A stretch of 59,731 nt of DNA from Methanoregulaceae archaeon UBA467 (lineage in GTDB: Archaea > Halobacteriota > Methanomicrobia > Methanomicrobiales > Methanospirillaceae): positions 301,499 to 361,229 of the forward strand of contig DASP01000012.1 of assembly GCA_002503825.1 (NCBI GenBank), in the 5' to 3' direction. The translations under genes were made by a program, and so were the position numbers. Below, in pieces: positions 44,595 through 53,469 of the stretch (positions within the stretch are counted from its first letter, which is position 1; each line of letters begins with the position of its first letter). Below the pieces are notes generated by a model. The model searched no databases, had not been told where the DNA came from, and saw only the letters and a program-made list of their open reading frames with translations.

Positions 44595-46439
44595 ATGACG
44601 GTCCGGAGACTGCTGAACGACGAGGATATGAAATGGAATATTGCAATTATCCTCGCAGCGACAATTACCCTTATTCTAAATGCAGCAGGGTTGATCTTCG
44701 GGATCAGCATTGTACTACCCCATCTCCTGTATATACCGGTCGTCGTTACGTCCTATCACTATCCAAGGAAAGGCCTCTTTTTTGCCATAGCTATCGCTGC
44801 GGCCTATATTATTATAGTGTCCGTGCTTACTGCAGGGTCACCCGCAATAATCACCGAGGCACTGGTAAGGGCTGTCGTCATCGTCATCATCGGCGGGCTT
44901 ATCGCACTCCTCTCGCATAGACTTCGCGAACGTGAGGACCTCTACCAGGGACTGTTCGACCACTCAGAGGCGGGAAGCATTCTCCTTAAAAAACCCGGAG
45001 AAGACTGGATGGTTGAAGAGGCAAACTTAATGGCAGTTGATATTCTCAGGATTCCTGACGGTAATGCAAAAGATCTGCCTGTTGCTTCGTTCTGGAACAC
45101 CGGATATTCAGACCCGGTCTTTCAGCATCTTATCACGAAGGGGAAGATTGTCACCACAGAAACGCTCTTTACCACTGCCGATGGTGACACCATCTCGGTC
45201 CTCTTCTCAATTGCACTGCTTCCCGGGCAGCGGGCCATTCTTACCTTTGAAAATATCACGAGGCGTGTCACCGCAGAACGGGCACTCCAGACCGCAAACG
45301 ATAAATTAAACCTCCTTTCGCGTATCTCATCAGATCACCTGCAGCGGACGGTGAATACGATCATCACGACTACGGATGCGGCAGCGCATGACCGCGGAAA
45401 CGTTCCTGCAACAGGCTATTTTGATACGATAAAAAAACTGGCAATGAGCCTTGCCCGGCAACTTTCCATTGCAGGCACATACAAGGACCTGGGGAGGTTT
45501 CCCCCTGAGTGGATACCTGTGCAGCAGTCCCTTCTTGCCGTCCTGCGGCCTCCGGGAACAGAAGAGATCGCTCTCCGTTTCTGGACAGAACGGCTCATGG
45601 TCTATGCAGATCCGCTTATCCGCGATGTCCTGAACCACATCGTTGATAATTCACTGCGACATGGAAAAACGACCAGAAATATGGTCGTCACCTGGCAGCG
45701 GTCAGGAGACGGGCTTGATATCATTTTCAGGGATGACGGGACAGGGATTCCGGCCGACTTTAAAGAGAAGATATTTGAATATGATGCCGGGCATTCAGGG
45801 CTGGGACTGTTCATATGCCGGCAGATCCTTGCAGTTACCGGGATGACAATAATAGAAAACGGAAAAGAGGGAGAGGGGGCGCGGTTTGTGATCCATGTCC
45901 CGGATGGGAATTACAGTATTGAGGGCGCTGGGGACGATGGCCCTGAGCTTCCCAAAAATCCGGACCTGAAGATGCCGGGTCCGGGCGCTGTGCCGCATTC
46001 CTCAGGAACACTTGTAAAAGAGCTTGCCTCTGCAGAATTCCCTCTCGCAGAAACGATATGGACCGATTACCACCATACAACGGGCAACCCGTCTTCAGAC
46101 AGGATCTTTGGGGCATTCTCAGGGAGTGAACTGGTCTCGGTCGCCCGGTGCAAACGACACCCGGACGGGTCTGAAGTGGACGGGGTATTTACTCCTGACC
46201 GGTTCCGTGGCAAAGGTTATGCCAATGCAGCGGTATGGGGACTCGTGGAGGCCTGCGGGGGAGATACTCTCTATATGCATTCGGTTGCAAATCTCACCGG
46301 GTTTTACGGGCACTTTGGGTTTGTCCCGATCCCGGAACAGGAACTGCCTGACACCATACGGGAACGGTACGCCTGGGCACAGGGCGAAATGGCAGGCGCA
46401 AATGTCTGTCCCATGAGACGGGATAAAAACCCCTGGTGA
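44595..46439 (+). CDS. membrane PAS/histidine-kinase-like protein fused to a GNAT acetyltransferase
   Basis: 614-residue fusion. Three to four helices (about 14-108) precede a PAS domain (about 115-228) and a dimerisation helix related to the kinase at 41920. The phospho-acceptor position reads SSDHLQR where that kinase has TRHDMLN, so the His is replaced by Asp247 and the next residue is His248. The HATPase domain is intact (N-box HIVDNSLRHGK, DDGTGIPAD, GLGLFICRQ). The last ~140 residues are a GNAT domain (VARCKRHPDGSEVDGVFTPD, acetyl-CoA loop RFRGKGYANA, GFYGHFGFVPI). An ATP-binding sensor with an acetyltransferase output is suggested. ATG 44595 follows GGGAGGG. Confidence 0.85.
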   Translation: MTVRRLLNDEDMKWNIAIILAATITLILNAAGLIFGISIVLPHLLYIPVVVTSYHYPRKGLFFAIAIAAAYIIIVSVLTAGSPAIITEALVRAVVIVIIGGLIALLSHRLREREDLYQGLFDHSEAGSILLKKPGEDWMVEEANLMAVDILRIPDGNAKDLPVASFWNTGYSDPVFQHLITKGKIVTTETLFTTADGDTISVLFSIALLPGQRAILTFENITRRVTAERALQTANDKLNLLSRISSDHLQRTVNTIITTTDAAAHDRGNVPATGYFDTIKKLAMSLARQLSIAGTYKDLGRFPPEWIPVQQSLLAVLRPPGTEEIALRFWTERLMVYADPLIRDVLNHIVDNSLRHGKTTRNMVVTWQRSGDGLDIIFRDDGTGIPADFKEKIFEYDAGHSGLGLFICRQILAVTGMTIIENGKEGEGARFVIHVPDGNYSIEGAGDDGPELPKNPDLKMPGPGAVPHSSGTLVKELASAEFPLAETIWTDYHHTTGNPSSDRIFGAFSGSELVSVARCKRHPDGSEVDGVFTPDRFRGKGYANAAVWGLVEACGGDTLYMHSVANLTGFYGHFGFVPIPEQELPDTIRERYAWAQGEMAGANVCPMRRDKNPW

Positions 46440-46668
46440 GATATCCATCACTTTTCCTTACCCTCTCCGGGATTAATCCTGTTATTTCCGTTTTTATCGT
46501 ATATTCTCACCTGATGGACGCGGTGTTGTCCTGCCTTCAGGTGTCGATGGATCATTCAGCATCACCCAGCGGGGGACTGGTAGTATATTGCTGTTAATTT
46601 TGCCGGGAGGGTCCATATCATCCGACAATACCAATTCCTTTTAGTAGGGGAAGTGAAAGATAGAATGT

Positions 46669-47181
46669 ATGACCAAGGGTTTTGAGTCCCTCTACCTTCT
46701 TCGCTACCTTACCATCATTGCAGTTATCGCATCACTTACCGGGTCGGTACTGATGTTTCTTATCGGTGCCAAAAGGATCTTTGAAAGCGTTATCGTCCTG
46801 TTCACCGATATTAACATACATACCGATATGCAACTGCCCATACACCTGGATGAAGACGGTTTAGTCACGGTCCTCGTGGTCCAGGCCGTGGATACGTTCC
46901 TTTTTGCACTCGTGCTCCTCATTTTCGCACTTGGCATTTACACCCTTTTTATCATGGCTCCGGAAGAGCGGGAGCAGAAAAAAATACCTGCATGGCTTCA
47001 TATCAACAGCATCAACCAGCTGAAGTCAAGTCTTGCAAGCGTGATAATCATCATCCTGTTTGTAAATGTCCTCGAAAATATCATCATCGTGGGCTATGAA
47101 TCACTCAAGTGGGATGCCCTTATCATTCCTGTCACGATTATCCTCCTGGCCGCGGCTCTCCACTGGCTCCCTGAACACTAG
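46669..47181 (+). CDS. UPF0114/YqhA-family membrane protein (second copy)
   Basis: 170-residue membrane protein with the same arrangement as the gene at 7224-7772: helix at about 12-32, extracytoplasmic segment, paired helices with LLIFALGIYTLF and a C-terminal pair, plus the NSINQLKSSLASVIIIILF stretch corresponding to DDLKNKIIKVI. The sequences are clearly diverged, so the duplication is old. Function unknown. Confidence 0.75.
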   Translation: MTKGFESLYLLRYLTIIAVIASLTGSVLMFLIGAKRIFESVIVLFTDINIHTDMQLPIHLDEDGLVTVLVVQAVDTFLFALVLLIFALGIYTLFIMAPEEREQKKIPAWLHINSINQLKSSLASVIIIILFVNVLENIIIVGYESLKWDALIIPVTIILLAAALHWLPEH

Positions 47182-47628
47182 AATAACCCCCATTATAAAT
47201 TCTTATCCGGGAATATGACTGGAAACTGACACAATGCAACATTCATTTACATACCGGAGGCAGAATTATCAGCCGTAAGGGCCCGGGCAGAAATTACTGA
47301 TATTCTATCGTACGACAGTTCCGTGTTCAGGTCGCGATGACCCCGGAATCCCACGGCAGGAAAAATGTAATTTCCGGGATTGCCTTGCCACACCGTCCCG
47401 GAGAGGGCCGCATAACATCAGCAAGCACGTTTATACTCATATCCAGTTTACCGGCTAAGGACAAAATTGGTCTCCGGACAGGGGTTTTTACCGGTGATGC
47501 CGGATTAAACATGAAATATAGCTGTAGTTACCGGAGGGGACTCACTGGAAAAATTTTAAACACCTGCAGAACCGGCCTGAAAAAATAAAAAATACCCGGT
47601 CAGTACAGGTTGCGGATATCTTCAGACA
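47182..47628. other. intergenic region between convergent genes
   Basis: About 450 bases. An 83-codon plus-strand frame (47337-47588) has poor composition and no ribosome binding site. Nothing else is recognised. Confidence 0.4.
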
Positions 47629-48207
47629 TCATGAGAGAAGCGATTCTATTCGTTTTTTCAACTGCCTGTGCCGGAGGACTTCCTCCTGAAGTTCATTGTC
47701 ATCATATGAATACAGTGTTTTAAGGAGTGTCAGAAGGTCGGAATTGACCTGCTCCCGGATCGCAAGAGACCGGTATTCTTCAATATTTTGAGGCTTTTTT
47801 CCGGACTTGACTGCGATTTTAACCTCTTTTTCGATCTCGGACCGGTCTGAAAAGAACCGGTCGACAAGGTCGGCGAGTTCCCCGCTTGTAAAGGGTTTCA
47901 AACGGAAACCGTCTATCATCTTCCCATACATCCTGACATCATTGATCGTGGGCGGTTTTGCCGTCACGATAATGACCGGGATGTCGCGGGTGCCGGGGTT
48001 ATTCCTGATACTGGTGAGAACATCCCAGCCGTTCATCGGCTCCATCAGGATATCCAGGAGAATGAGGTCAGGGGTATTTTCTTCAAGGTAGGAGAGACAA
48101 CTCTCACCGCAGGTAACAAAATCGGCAATATATCCACGTTTTGTCAGCATCCGCGAATACATCGGTGACAGATACGGGTGATCTTCGACAATCAGTATCT
48201 TTTTCAT
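47629..48207 (-). CDS. response regulator with helical C-terminal extension (second copy)
   Basis: 192-residue protein: receiver domain (about 1-125) with acidic pocket E8/D9, phospho-acceptor D52 (LILLDIL), Thr of IVTAKPP and Lys of RLKPF, then a helical tail (about 126-192; KKPQNIEEYRSLAIREQ...). It parallels the regulator at 39753-40454. ATG 48207 has a good GGTGTGGAGAG site. A TATA-like ATTTTATAG lies at about 48237-48245, between the earlier in-frame Met codon and this one. Confidence 0.87.
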   Translation of the reverse strand: MKKILIVEDHPYLSPMYSRMLTKRGYIADFVTCGESCLSYLEENTPDLILLDILMEPMNGWDVLTSIRNNPGTRDIPVIIVTAKPPTINDVRMYGKMIDGFRLKPFTSGELADLVDRFFSDRSEIEKEVKIAVKSGKKPQNIEEYRSLAIREQVNSDLLTLLKTLYSYDDNELQEEVLRHRQLKKRIESLLS

Positions 48208-48511
48208 GCTCTCCACACCAGAACCCTGCATTATTTCTATAAAATCATTTTTTATTTTCACCCGTAATGAAGCATACCTTTTTTGCGTTCGGACCTTTCG
48301 GATTCAGGAACGCCTGCATTCTCCGGAGGTTCCCAAAAAAAGTTGCGTTTCAGAAATTATGATACCGGACGCTGGTTTTTCATAAAAAACCTGCCATAGT
48401 GTTGCCGGCAGCCCGATACAATATTTTATGCAGGAGAGGGAGAGAATATATACCAAGCACTGACAAAAGGGTTATTTTTGTCTTATCCGCACAAAAGCGG
48501 GGTTGGTTGCT

Positions 48512-49150
48512 ATGTTCCCGGAAGGTCATGACATCGTGCAGTATGAATTTTTACGCGAGGCTGCGTACCACCTGGGCGCGGTCGATGCCAGAATCATTCA
48601 TGTCAGCAGGATTATCATAGAAGACAGGGTAACAAGAAAATGCCATTCAGGGTGCATGGGATATGGTAACAAGCTGACCTGCCCGCCATTTGTGCCGACG
48701 CCGGAAGAATTCCGCACGAGTATATCAGGTTACCATACTGCACTGCTGATAAAATTCACGGCGCATGAAGATACTTCGGGTGAAGTCATCTCTGTGATTT
48801 ACGGGGAATGGATTGATCCTGAGGCTCCTTCTGCCGTGCAGGAAGAAGCAGGGATCTTCCGGGAGCAGCACTTCAGTAAATCAACCCGTACACTCTTTGC
48901 GATGCTCGAACTTGAACGAAACGCAATCAGGGCGGGCTACAAAAAAGCACGTGCGTTTGTAAACAGTTCCTGCCGTTTATGCGAAGTGTGCAATGTCGAA
49001 ACACGGACCTGCCGTTACCCGGATCATGCACGGGTGCCGGGACATGCGGTCGGTATAAATATGAAAAAAACGGCAGTTACCAATGATATTATTCTCAAAC
49101 CCCCCTCAGAGGGAGGGATTGAACCGCTTACACTTCTCCTCATCGATTAA
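48512..49150 (+). CDS. DUF2284 predicted metal-binding protein
   Basis: 212-residue cytoplasmic protein of the DUF2284 family. An N-terminal Cys group (CHSGCMGYGNKLTCPPFVPT) and a C-terminal ferredoxin-like group (SCRLCEVCNVETRTCRYPD, residues about 155-175) are expected to bind an Fe-S cluster or zinc. The family is found in anaerobes and methanogens. Its biochemical role is not known to me. TTG at 48503 also lies in frame, but ATG 48512 is preferred. Downstream (49151-49292) a CPRC-containing short frame without a start codon may be a gene remnant. Confidence 0.85.
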   Translation: MFPEGHDIVQYEFLREAAYHLGAVDARIIHVSRIIIEDRVTRKCHSGCMGYGNKLTCPPFVPTPEEFRTSISGYHTALLIKFTAHEDTSGEVISVIYGEWIDPEAPSAVQEEAGIFREQHFSKSTRTLFAMLELERNAIRAGYKKARAFVNSSCRLCEVCNVETRTCRYPDHARVPGHAVGINMKKTAVTNDIILKPPSEGGIEPLTLLLID

Positions 49151-49288
49151 TATTTCCTGCCCGCGGTGTTCCGGTGAAAAAGTCATTCTGGTCCACCGGT
49201 ATTTCAATCCTGCGAAAGAGAATACATTAAGTATGAATAGCGGACTGAAATGCCGGAATGAGAGAAAATACGCCATGTCACTTCGCGA

Positions 49289-49807
49289 TTAAGTCCCCGG
49301 CGCAGGAGTACTGATCTCTTTCTGCATCCAGACCGTGTCAAAAATTACATTGTTTTTTTCCCCGACATTCCTGAAACGACCGCATTCAACAAACCCGTTT
49401 CGCTGATGGAACCGGATGCTCCCTGTATTTTTAGAGGAGATATTTGCCAGGATAACCGATATATTCCTTATTTTTGCTTCTGATTCAAGACATGCCAGCA
49501 TTCTTGTACCAAGGCCTTTCCCGGTCATACCAGGCCTGATAAAATACGTTACCTCGGCGGTGCGGGAGAAAGCGGGCATTGGGTTATGGGCGTGAAGGAG
49601 GCCGAACCCGACTATTTTTCCACTATCCGTTTTTACCGTGACTGAAGGGTAATGATTACATTGTGCCATCATCATCCCAAAAAAAACCTCGCCGACAGGA
49701 TGCTGGGGATAGGCTGCAAAACTGTGTTCAATATAATAATTGAAAATATCAATGATTTCTCCCGAATCCCCGGGCGATATCGCGGAAAAGACATACTCGT
49801 CTCTCAT
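49289..49807 (-). CDS. GNAT acetyltransferase, phosphinothricin acetyltransferase-like
   Basis: 172-residue paralogue of the enzyme at 43736-44248. Shared order: IIDIFNYYIEHSFAAYPQHP, EVTYFIRPGMTGKGLGTRML (acetyl-CoA loop MTGKGLGT), VILANISSKNTGSIRFHQRNGFVECGRFRNVG, VWMQKEI. The near-identical ANISSKN..GFVECGRF block indicates a duplication. Substrate unknown. Confidence 0.88.
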   Translation of the reverse strand: MRDEYVFSAISPGDSGEIIDIFNYYIEHSFAAYPQHPVGEVFFGMMMAQCNHYPSVTVKTDSGKIVGFGLLHAHNPMPAFSRTAEVTYFIRPGMTGKGLGTRMLACLESEAKIRNISVILANISSKNTGSIRFHQRNGFVECGRFRNVGEKNNVIFDTVWMQKEISTPAPGT

Positions 49808-49909
49808 GCTCTTTCATCAGGTATTTTTGTTTAGCATCTATATTATATGGGACTGTCCACCTGCAGGGGTATAAAACGGAGGGTAATTCAGGGTATGAAG
49901 ACCCCTGAC

Positions 49910-50575
49910 TTACTCACCGGCAAGGTCTATTCCTACAACGGCCTTATGAAGGGCATCGACCGTCCCCCGAAGCGCCCTGCCTGCATCCCGCAGGTGGTGA
50001 TAGACCTCCCTTTTCTTCATTGCTGCCATGGGATCCCCGGTCCGGAATAATTCATCCATGCCGTTAATATAAAACCCCTCGATCTCGTGCATAACCTCCC
50101 GTGCCTCCCGTATGATCTCCTTTGTACGTCTCTGGCTCCCGCTCATTTCATGAACCCCCTCGCAGACGAGCGCTGTTCCCCTGATAAGCGCCTTTGTCAT
50201 CCCGAGAATCGTCCGGTCAGGCAAAACCGAGAAGACATACATCTCCCGGGCAGTTTCGCTTGCATAGTTCAGGATATAGTCCATCTGCCGGGATAGTCCA
50301 TAGATATCCTGCCGGTCAAACGGTGTGGAGAATGCATCTTTCAACTTTTCCTCGAGGTCATACCTCATATCATCCACCCGGCTCTCAAGGCGGTCCATTT
50401 CCACAGGTTCTTCGTCGGGATGATGTTCAAGCCAGTCAAGAAATGCCTCCACTCCTGCCCGCGTCTGGTTCGCCTGCCAGCCAAGCATCTGCTCGAAATC
50501 ATATTCGACCGGAAATATCCGCTCGAGCAACCCTGATTTTCGTCTTTTCTTTTCGTCTTCGAATTTACAGTCCAT
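49910..50575 (-). CDS. DUF47 PhoU-like regulator of phosphate transport
   Basis: 221-residue helical cytoplasmic protein of the DUF47/PhoU-like family, with acidic E/D motifs (MDRLESRVDDMRYDLEEKL, FDRQDIYGLSRQMD) of the kind that bind metal clusters in PhoU proteins. It lies 6 bases downstream of a PiT-type phosphate transporter on the same strand, the usual arrangement, and probably adjusts its activity. Confidence 0.9.
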   Translation of the reverse strand: MDCKFEDEKKRRKSGLLERIFPVEYDFEQMLGWQANQTRAGVEAFLDWLEHHPDEEPVEMDRLESRVDDMRYDLEEKLKDAFSTPFDRQDIYGLSRQMDYILNYASETAREMYVFSVLPDRTILGMTKALIRGTALVCEGVHEMSGSQRRTKEIIREAREVMHEIEGFYINGMDELFRTGDPMAAMKKREVYHHLRDAGRALRGTVDALHKAVVGIDLAGE

Positions 50576-50581
50576 CTTCCC

Positions 50582-51610
50582 TCATACTCCTGCCAGTAAA
50601 TGCACGGCGGAATAAAGCGCCGCGGCAATGAACATCGTCACTGGTATGGTTACAATCATTGTAATTATAATCTGTTTCCCGACTGACCACCTGACCTTGA
50701 GCGGATTTTCTGCAGCACCCACACCGATGACAGACGTTGATATGATATGAGTTGATGATACCGGTGCTCCGGCGATTGTTGAAAGTGCGATGGTCATTCC
50801 GGATGAGATCTGGGAATCAAATGAATGTATGGGATTTATCCGGAATATCCTGCGTCCGAGCGTTGCCATGATCCGCCATCCGCCGCCAAGGGTTCCTGCG
50901 GCGAGCAGTGCGGCACACCCGAACCGTGCCCAGAGCGGGACTTCAGGCGCAGCAGTCATACCACCCGCGAACAGGATGATGGCGATGATTCCCATCTGTT
51001 TCTGGGCATCGTTTGCACCGTTTGAAAAACCCATCACGGCAGCAGCAAACCAGTTCAGACGGACGATGTCGCGGTTGGCCGGACGCCTGGCATTGCGGAG
51101 CAGAAACCGGGTGATTTTCCGCATGAGATACCCCCCGGCAAAACCAACCCCGACAGAAACCACGAGAAAAATAAGAATTTTTACCATCCCGGTCATCTCG
51201 TGCGGAGGGGCGACCAGGTCGGACACACCCCATGCAACGCTTGAAAGGCCCCCGGCTGCGATACCGGCCCCTGAAAGCCCTCCGACAAGTGCATGTGTCG
51301 AAGACGAGGGAAGCCCGTACTTCCAGGTCAGAATATTCCACAATGCTGCGGCAATGAGCGCAACGGTTACAATATAGACAAGGTGTTCATCAGGCTCGAT
51401 GGTGAGCAGTCCCGATATGGTCAGGGCAACAGCGCTTCCGCCGAAAATTGCTCCAAGGAAGTCCATTGCGGCCACAAAAATAATTCCCTGCCGTGGAGAG
51501 GCAGACCGTGATGCGATAAAGGTCGCAGCTACAGAACTTGCATCCTGGAAACCGTTCGTAAACGTAAATGCAAACGCGAGCAGAACAGCCGCAACGGTTA
51601 TCAGGAACAT
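50582..51610 (-). CDS. pit: PiT-family inorganic phosphate transporter
   Basis: 342-residue permease taking up phosphate (as metal phosphate) with protons or sodium. Both PiT repeats are visible: FAFTFTNGFQDASSVAATFIASRS near the N-terminus and AAVMGFSNGANDAQKQMG in the middle. Other family segments are YGLPSSSTHALVGGLSGAG and GAPVSSTHIISTSVIGVG. About ten helices. It is the upstream gene of a two-gene unit with DUF47. The frame opens at 51697, but Met at 51610 begins the first helix correctly. Confidence 0.93.
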   Translation of the reverse strand: MFLITVAAVLLAFAFTFTNGFQDASSVAATFIASRSASPRQGIIFVAAMDFLGAIFGGSAVALTISGLLTIEPDEHLVYIVTVALIAAALWNILTWKYGLPSSSTHALVGGLSGAGIAAGGLSSVAWGVSDLVAPPHEMTGMVKILIFLVVSVGVGFAGGYLMRKITRFLLRNARRPANRDIVRLNWFAAAVMGFSNGANDAQKQMGIIAIILFAGGMTAAPEVPLWARFGCAALLAAGTLGGGWRIMATLGRRIFRINPIHSFDSQISSGMTIALSTIAGAPVSSTHIISTSVIGVGAAENPLKVRWSVGKQIIITMIVTIPVTMFIAAALYSAVHLLAGV

Positions 51611-51806
51611 CAGACGACCCCGGGCATGGTGTATGAAAGATAGGGACTGATTTTTATTAAGTTCTGGGTCAGGTATCCGGCCGCGTAATGCCGCCATTCA
51701 GTCATCATGACACCCGTATCATAAATGAAATCTCAATTCAGGGCTGTGCATACCGGGATCGCCGTTATGATATCATACCAATGACAGGTCTGACAGAAAA
51801 GAAGCC

Positions 51807-53243
51807 CTATTCCGGATGTTGCCTCTTCTCATCCACGCGTGCCCTTGCAAGGGACACCCATGCCGCAAAAAGGCAGAGTGCTCCTGCGATACACATAACG
51901 ATGACCAGGGCAGACGTAAGGATATCATTCCCGGCACCGGTCAGGGGTCCCGTATACCCTGATGCCTGTGCACTCATCACAAGGAGGATGCTGGCAAATG
52001 AGGCACCGATTGCCATGCCGAGATTTCTTGCCGTCGCACTCACGCTCGATGCAATGCTCACCTTTTCTGCAGGGAGAGCACTCATCACCTCGGTATTGTT
52101 CGGGCTCTGGAACAGGGCAAAACCGACAGCCATAGGAAAAAATGCGGCAATCACCAGGACCAGGTCGCCGGATGATGCCATGATGGCAAGGGCGATTATC
52201 GAGAATCCGGCCAGGGTCATCCCGGCCATCGGGTAATAAGGGGAATAATGCCGGTCATACAGCCACCCGGCAAGCGGCGACCCGACCACCATGATCAAAG
52301 GTATAACCAGGTAGACAATTCCCACCTGCGACGGGGAAAGGCCGTATACCCCTTCGAAATAGAAGGGGCCGGCCATATTAATCATGAAAATGGCAATAAA
52401 GTACAAAAAGGTGGCAAAAATTGAAAGACTGAACGGATACACACGAAATATCGGGAGATCGAGAAGTGGTTCCGACACTCTCCTTTCAATGAGAATGAAC
52501 GCCCCGAGCGAACACAGGAACACCATGGCAAATCCGGTTACTGCCAGGGAAACGGCATGCTCACCGGCGAACGCGGAGAGCATGAACATAAGCGAGACCA
52601 TACAGGTCACCATAGCTGCTGCTCCTGCCCAGTCCATCCTGACCGGTTTTATGTCCTGTCCTTCCTTCCTCAAATATTTCATGGCAAGTGGAATGAAGAG
52701 TGCACCGATTGGGACATTTATCAGGAAAATGTACTCCCATCCGAGGGTATCGACAAGAAATCCACCCAGAACAGGTCCTGCGATACTTCCCACCGCCACC
52801 GTTGCTCCCACATATCCCATCGCCTTTCCACGTTCGGATTTCTGGTAGAGCGAAAAAATGATTGCGCCGGATATGGAAAAGAGCATCGATGCCCCGATCG
52901 CCTGGATGACACGGAAAAGGATCAATTGCATGAGGTCCTGCGACAGGCCGCATGCAAGGGATGCGAGGGTGAATACAAGGAACCCGAGTATGAAAACCCG
53001 GCGTCTCCCGATAAATTCGGATATACGACCGAAAACGAGGAGAAGGCTTGTCATTGTCACGAGGTAGCCGGTCACAATCCACTGCGAAAGCGTGACGTTT
53101 ACCCCGAAGTAATCTGTTATTGTCGGCAGGGCGATATTGACGACGCTGCCGTCAACCACGGCCATAAAGATCGCGGCAAAAACAATAACCGGGAGAATGA
53201 ACAGGGGCTTTTGTCCTTCCCGGGATGATGATGACAGGTTCAT
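51807..53243 (-). CDS. MFS drug transporter, DHA2 (14-helix) family
   Basis: 478-residue proton-driven exporter of the EmrB/QacA type. Visible signatures: DGSVVNIALPTITDYFGV in helix 1 (motif D1), GRISEFIGRRRVFILGF (motif A), FRVIQAIGASMLFSISGAII (motif B) and GPVLGGFLVDTLGWEYIFLINVPIG (motif C, typical of exporters). Fourteen helices fit the length. Substrates are usually hydrophobic cations or drugs. It is transcribed away from the hgc operon with which it shares an intergenic region of about 225 bases. ATG 53243 lies about 35 bases from a TATA box. The frame opens at 53288. Confidence 0.92.
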   Translation of the reverse strand: MNLSSSSREGQKPLFILPVIVFAAIFMAVVDGSVVNIALPTITDYFGVNVTLSQWIVTGYLVTMTSLLLVFGRISEFIGRRRVFILGFLVFTLASLACGLSQDLMQLILFRVIQAIGASMLFSISGAIIFSLYQKSERGKAMGYVGATVAVGSIAGPVLGGFLVDTLGWEYIFLINVPIGALFIPLAMKYLRKEGQDIKPVRMDWAGAAAMVTCMVSLMFMLSAFAGEHAVSLAVTGFAMVFLCSLGAFILIERRVSEPLLDLPIFRVYPFSLSIFATFLYFIAIFMINMAGPFYFEGVYGLSPSQVGIVYLVIPLIMVVGSPLAGWLYDRHYSPYYPMAGMTLAGFSIIALAIMASSGDLVLVIAAFFPMAVGFALFQSPNNTEVMSALPAEKVSIASSVSATARNLGMAIGASFASILLVMSAQASGYTGPLTGAGNDILTSALVIVMCIAGALCLFAAWVSLARARVDEKRQHPE

Positions 53244-53275
53244 CAGGATGCTCAAAGCTACCTCTGTCCGGTATC

Positions 53276-53286
53276 GTATATATCTC
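53276..53286 (-). promoter_or_regulatory. TATA box of the MFS transporter gene
   Basis: Minus-strand GAGATATATAC, about 35-40 bases upstream of the ATG at 53243, giving a short leader. Confidence 0.55.
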
Positions 53287-53393
53287 ATCGAGTATTGGCT
53301 GTCGCGGAAACAGATACCCTGCCCGGATCAGACAATAAAAAGTGAATTCGCGCAGCGGGAAGGAAAACCGGCGATTATGGCAGATTGTAAAAT

Positions 53394-53437
53394 ATGATAT
53401 ATCAGAATATTCAGAAATATCAGATAGTTATATCATT
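53394..53437 (+). promoter_or_regulatory. operator/promoter of the hgc operon: phased direct repeats in an inverted repeat
   Basis: ATGATATA (53394-53401) and TATATCAT (53429-53436) form a perfect 8-base inverted repeat. Between and across them run repeats of ATATCAGA: 53399-53406, ATATTCAGA at 53407-53415, ATATCAGA at 53417-53424 and ATATCATT at 53430-53437, spaced 8-13 bases. The last overlaps the likely TATA box (TTATATCA, 53428-53435), about 38 bases before the hgcC ATG. This fits repression by the AbrB-domain product of the first gene. Binding is inferred. Confidence 0.6.
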
Positions 53438-53469
53438 TAAGAAAATACAGTTTGTTCTTACAGATAGAT

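Noticed and set aside
49151..49292. Short frame with CPRC after the DUF2284 gene
   Set aside because: No start codon is placed before the Cys pair except far inside the DUF2284 gene. It may be a remnant, but the evidence is too thin to call.
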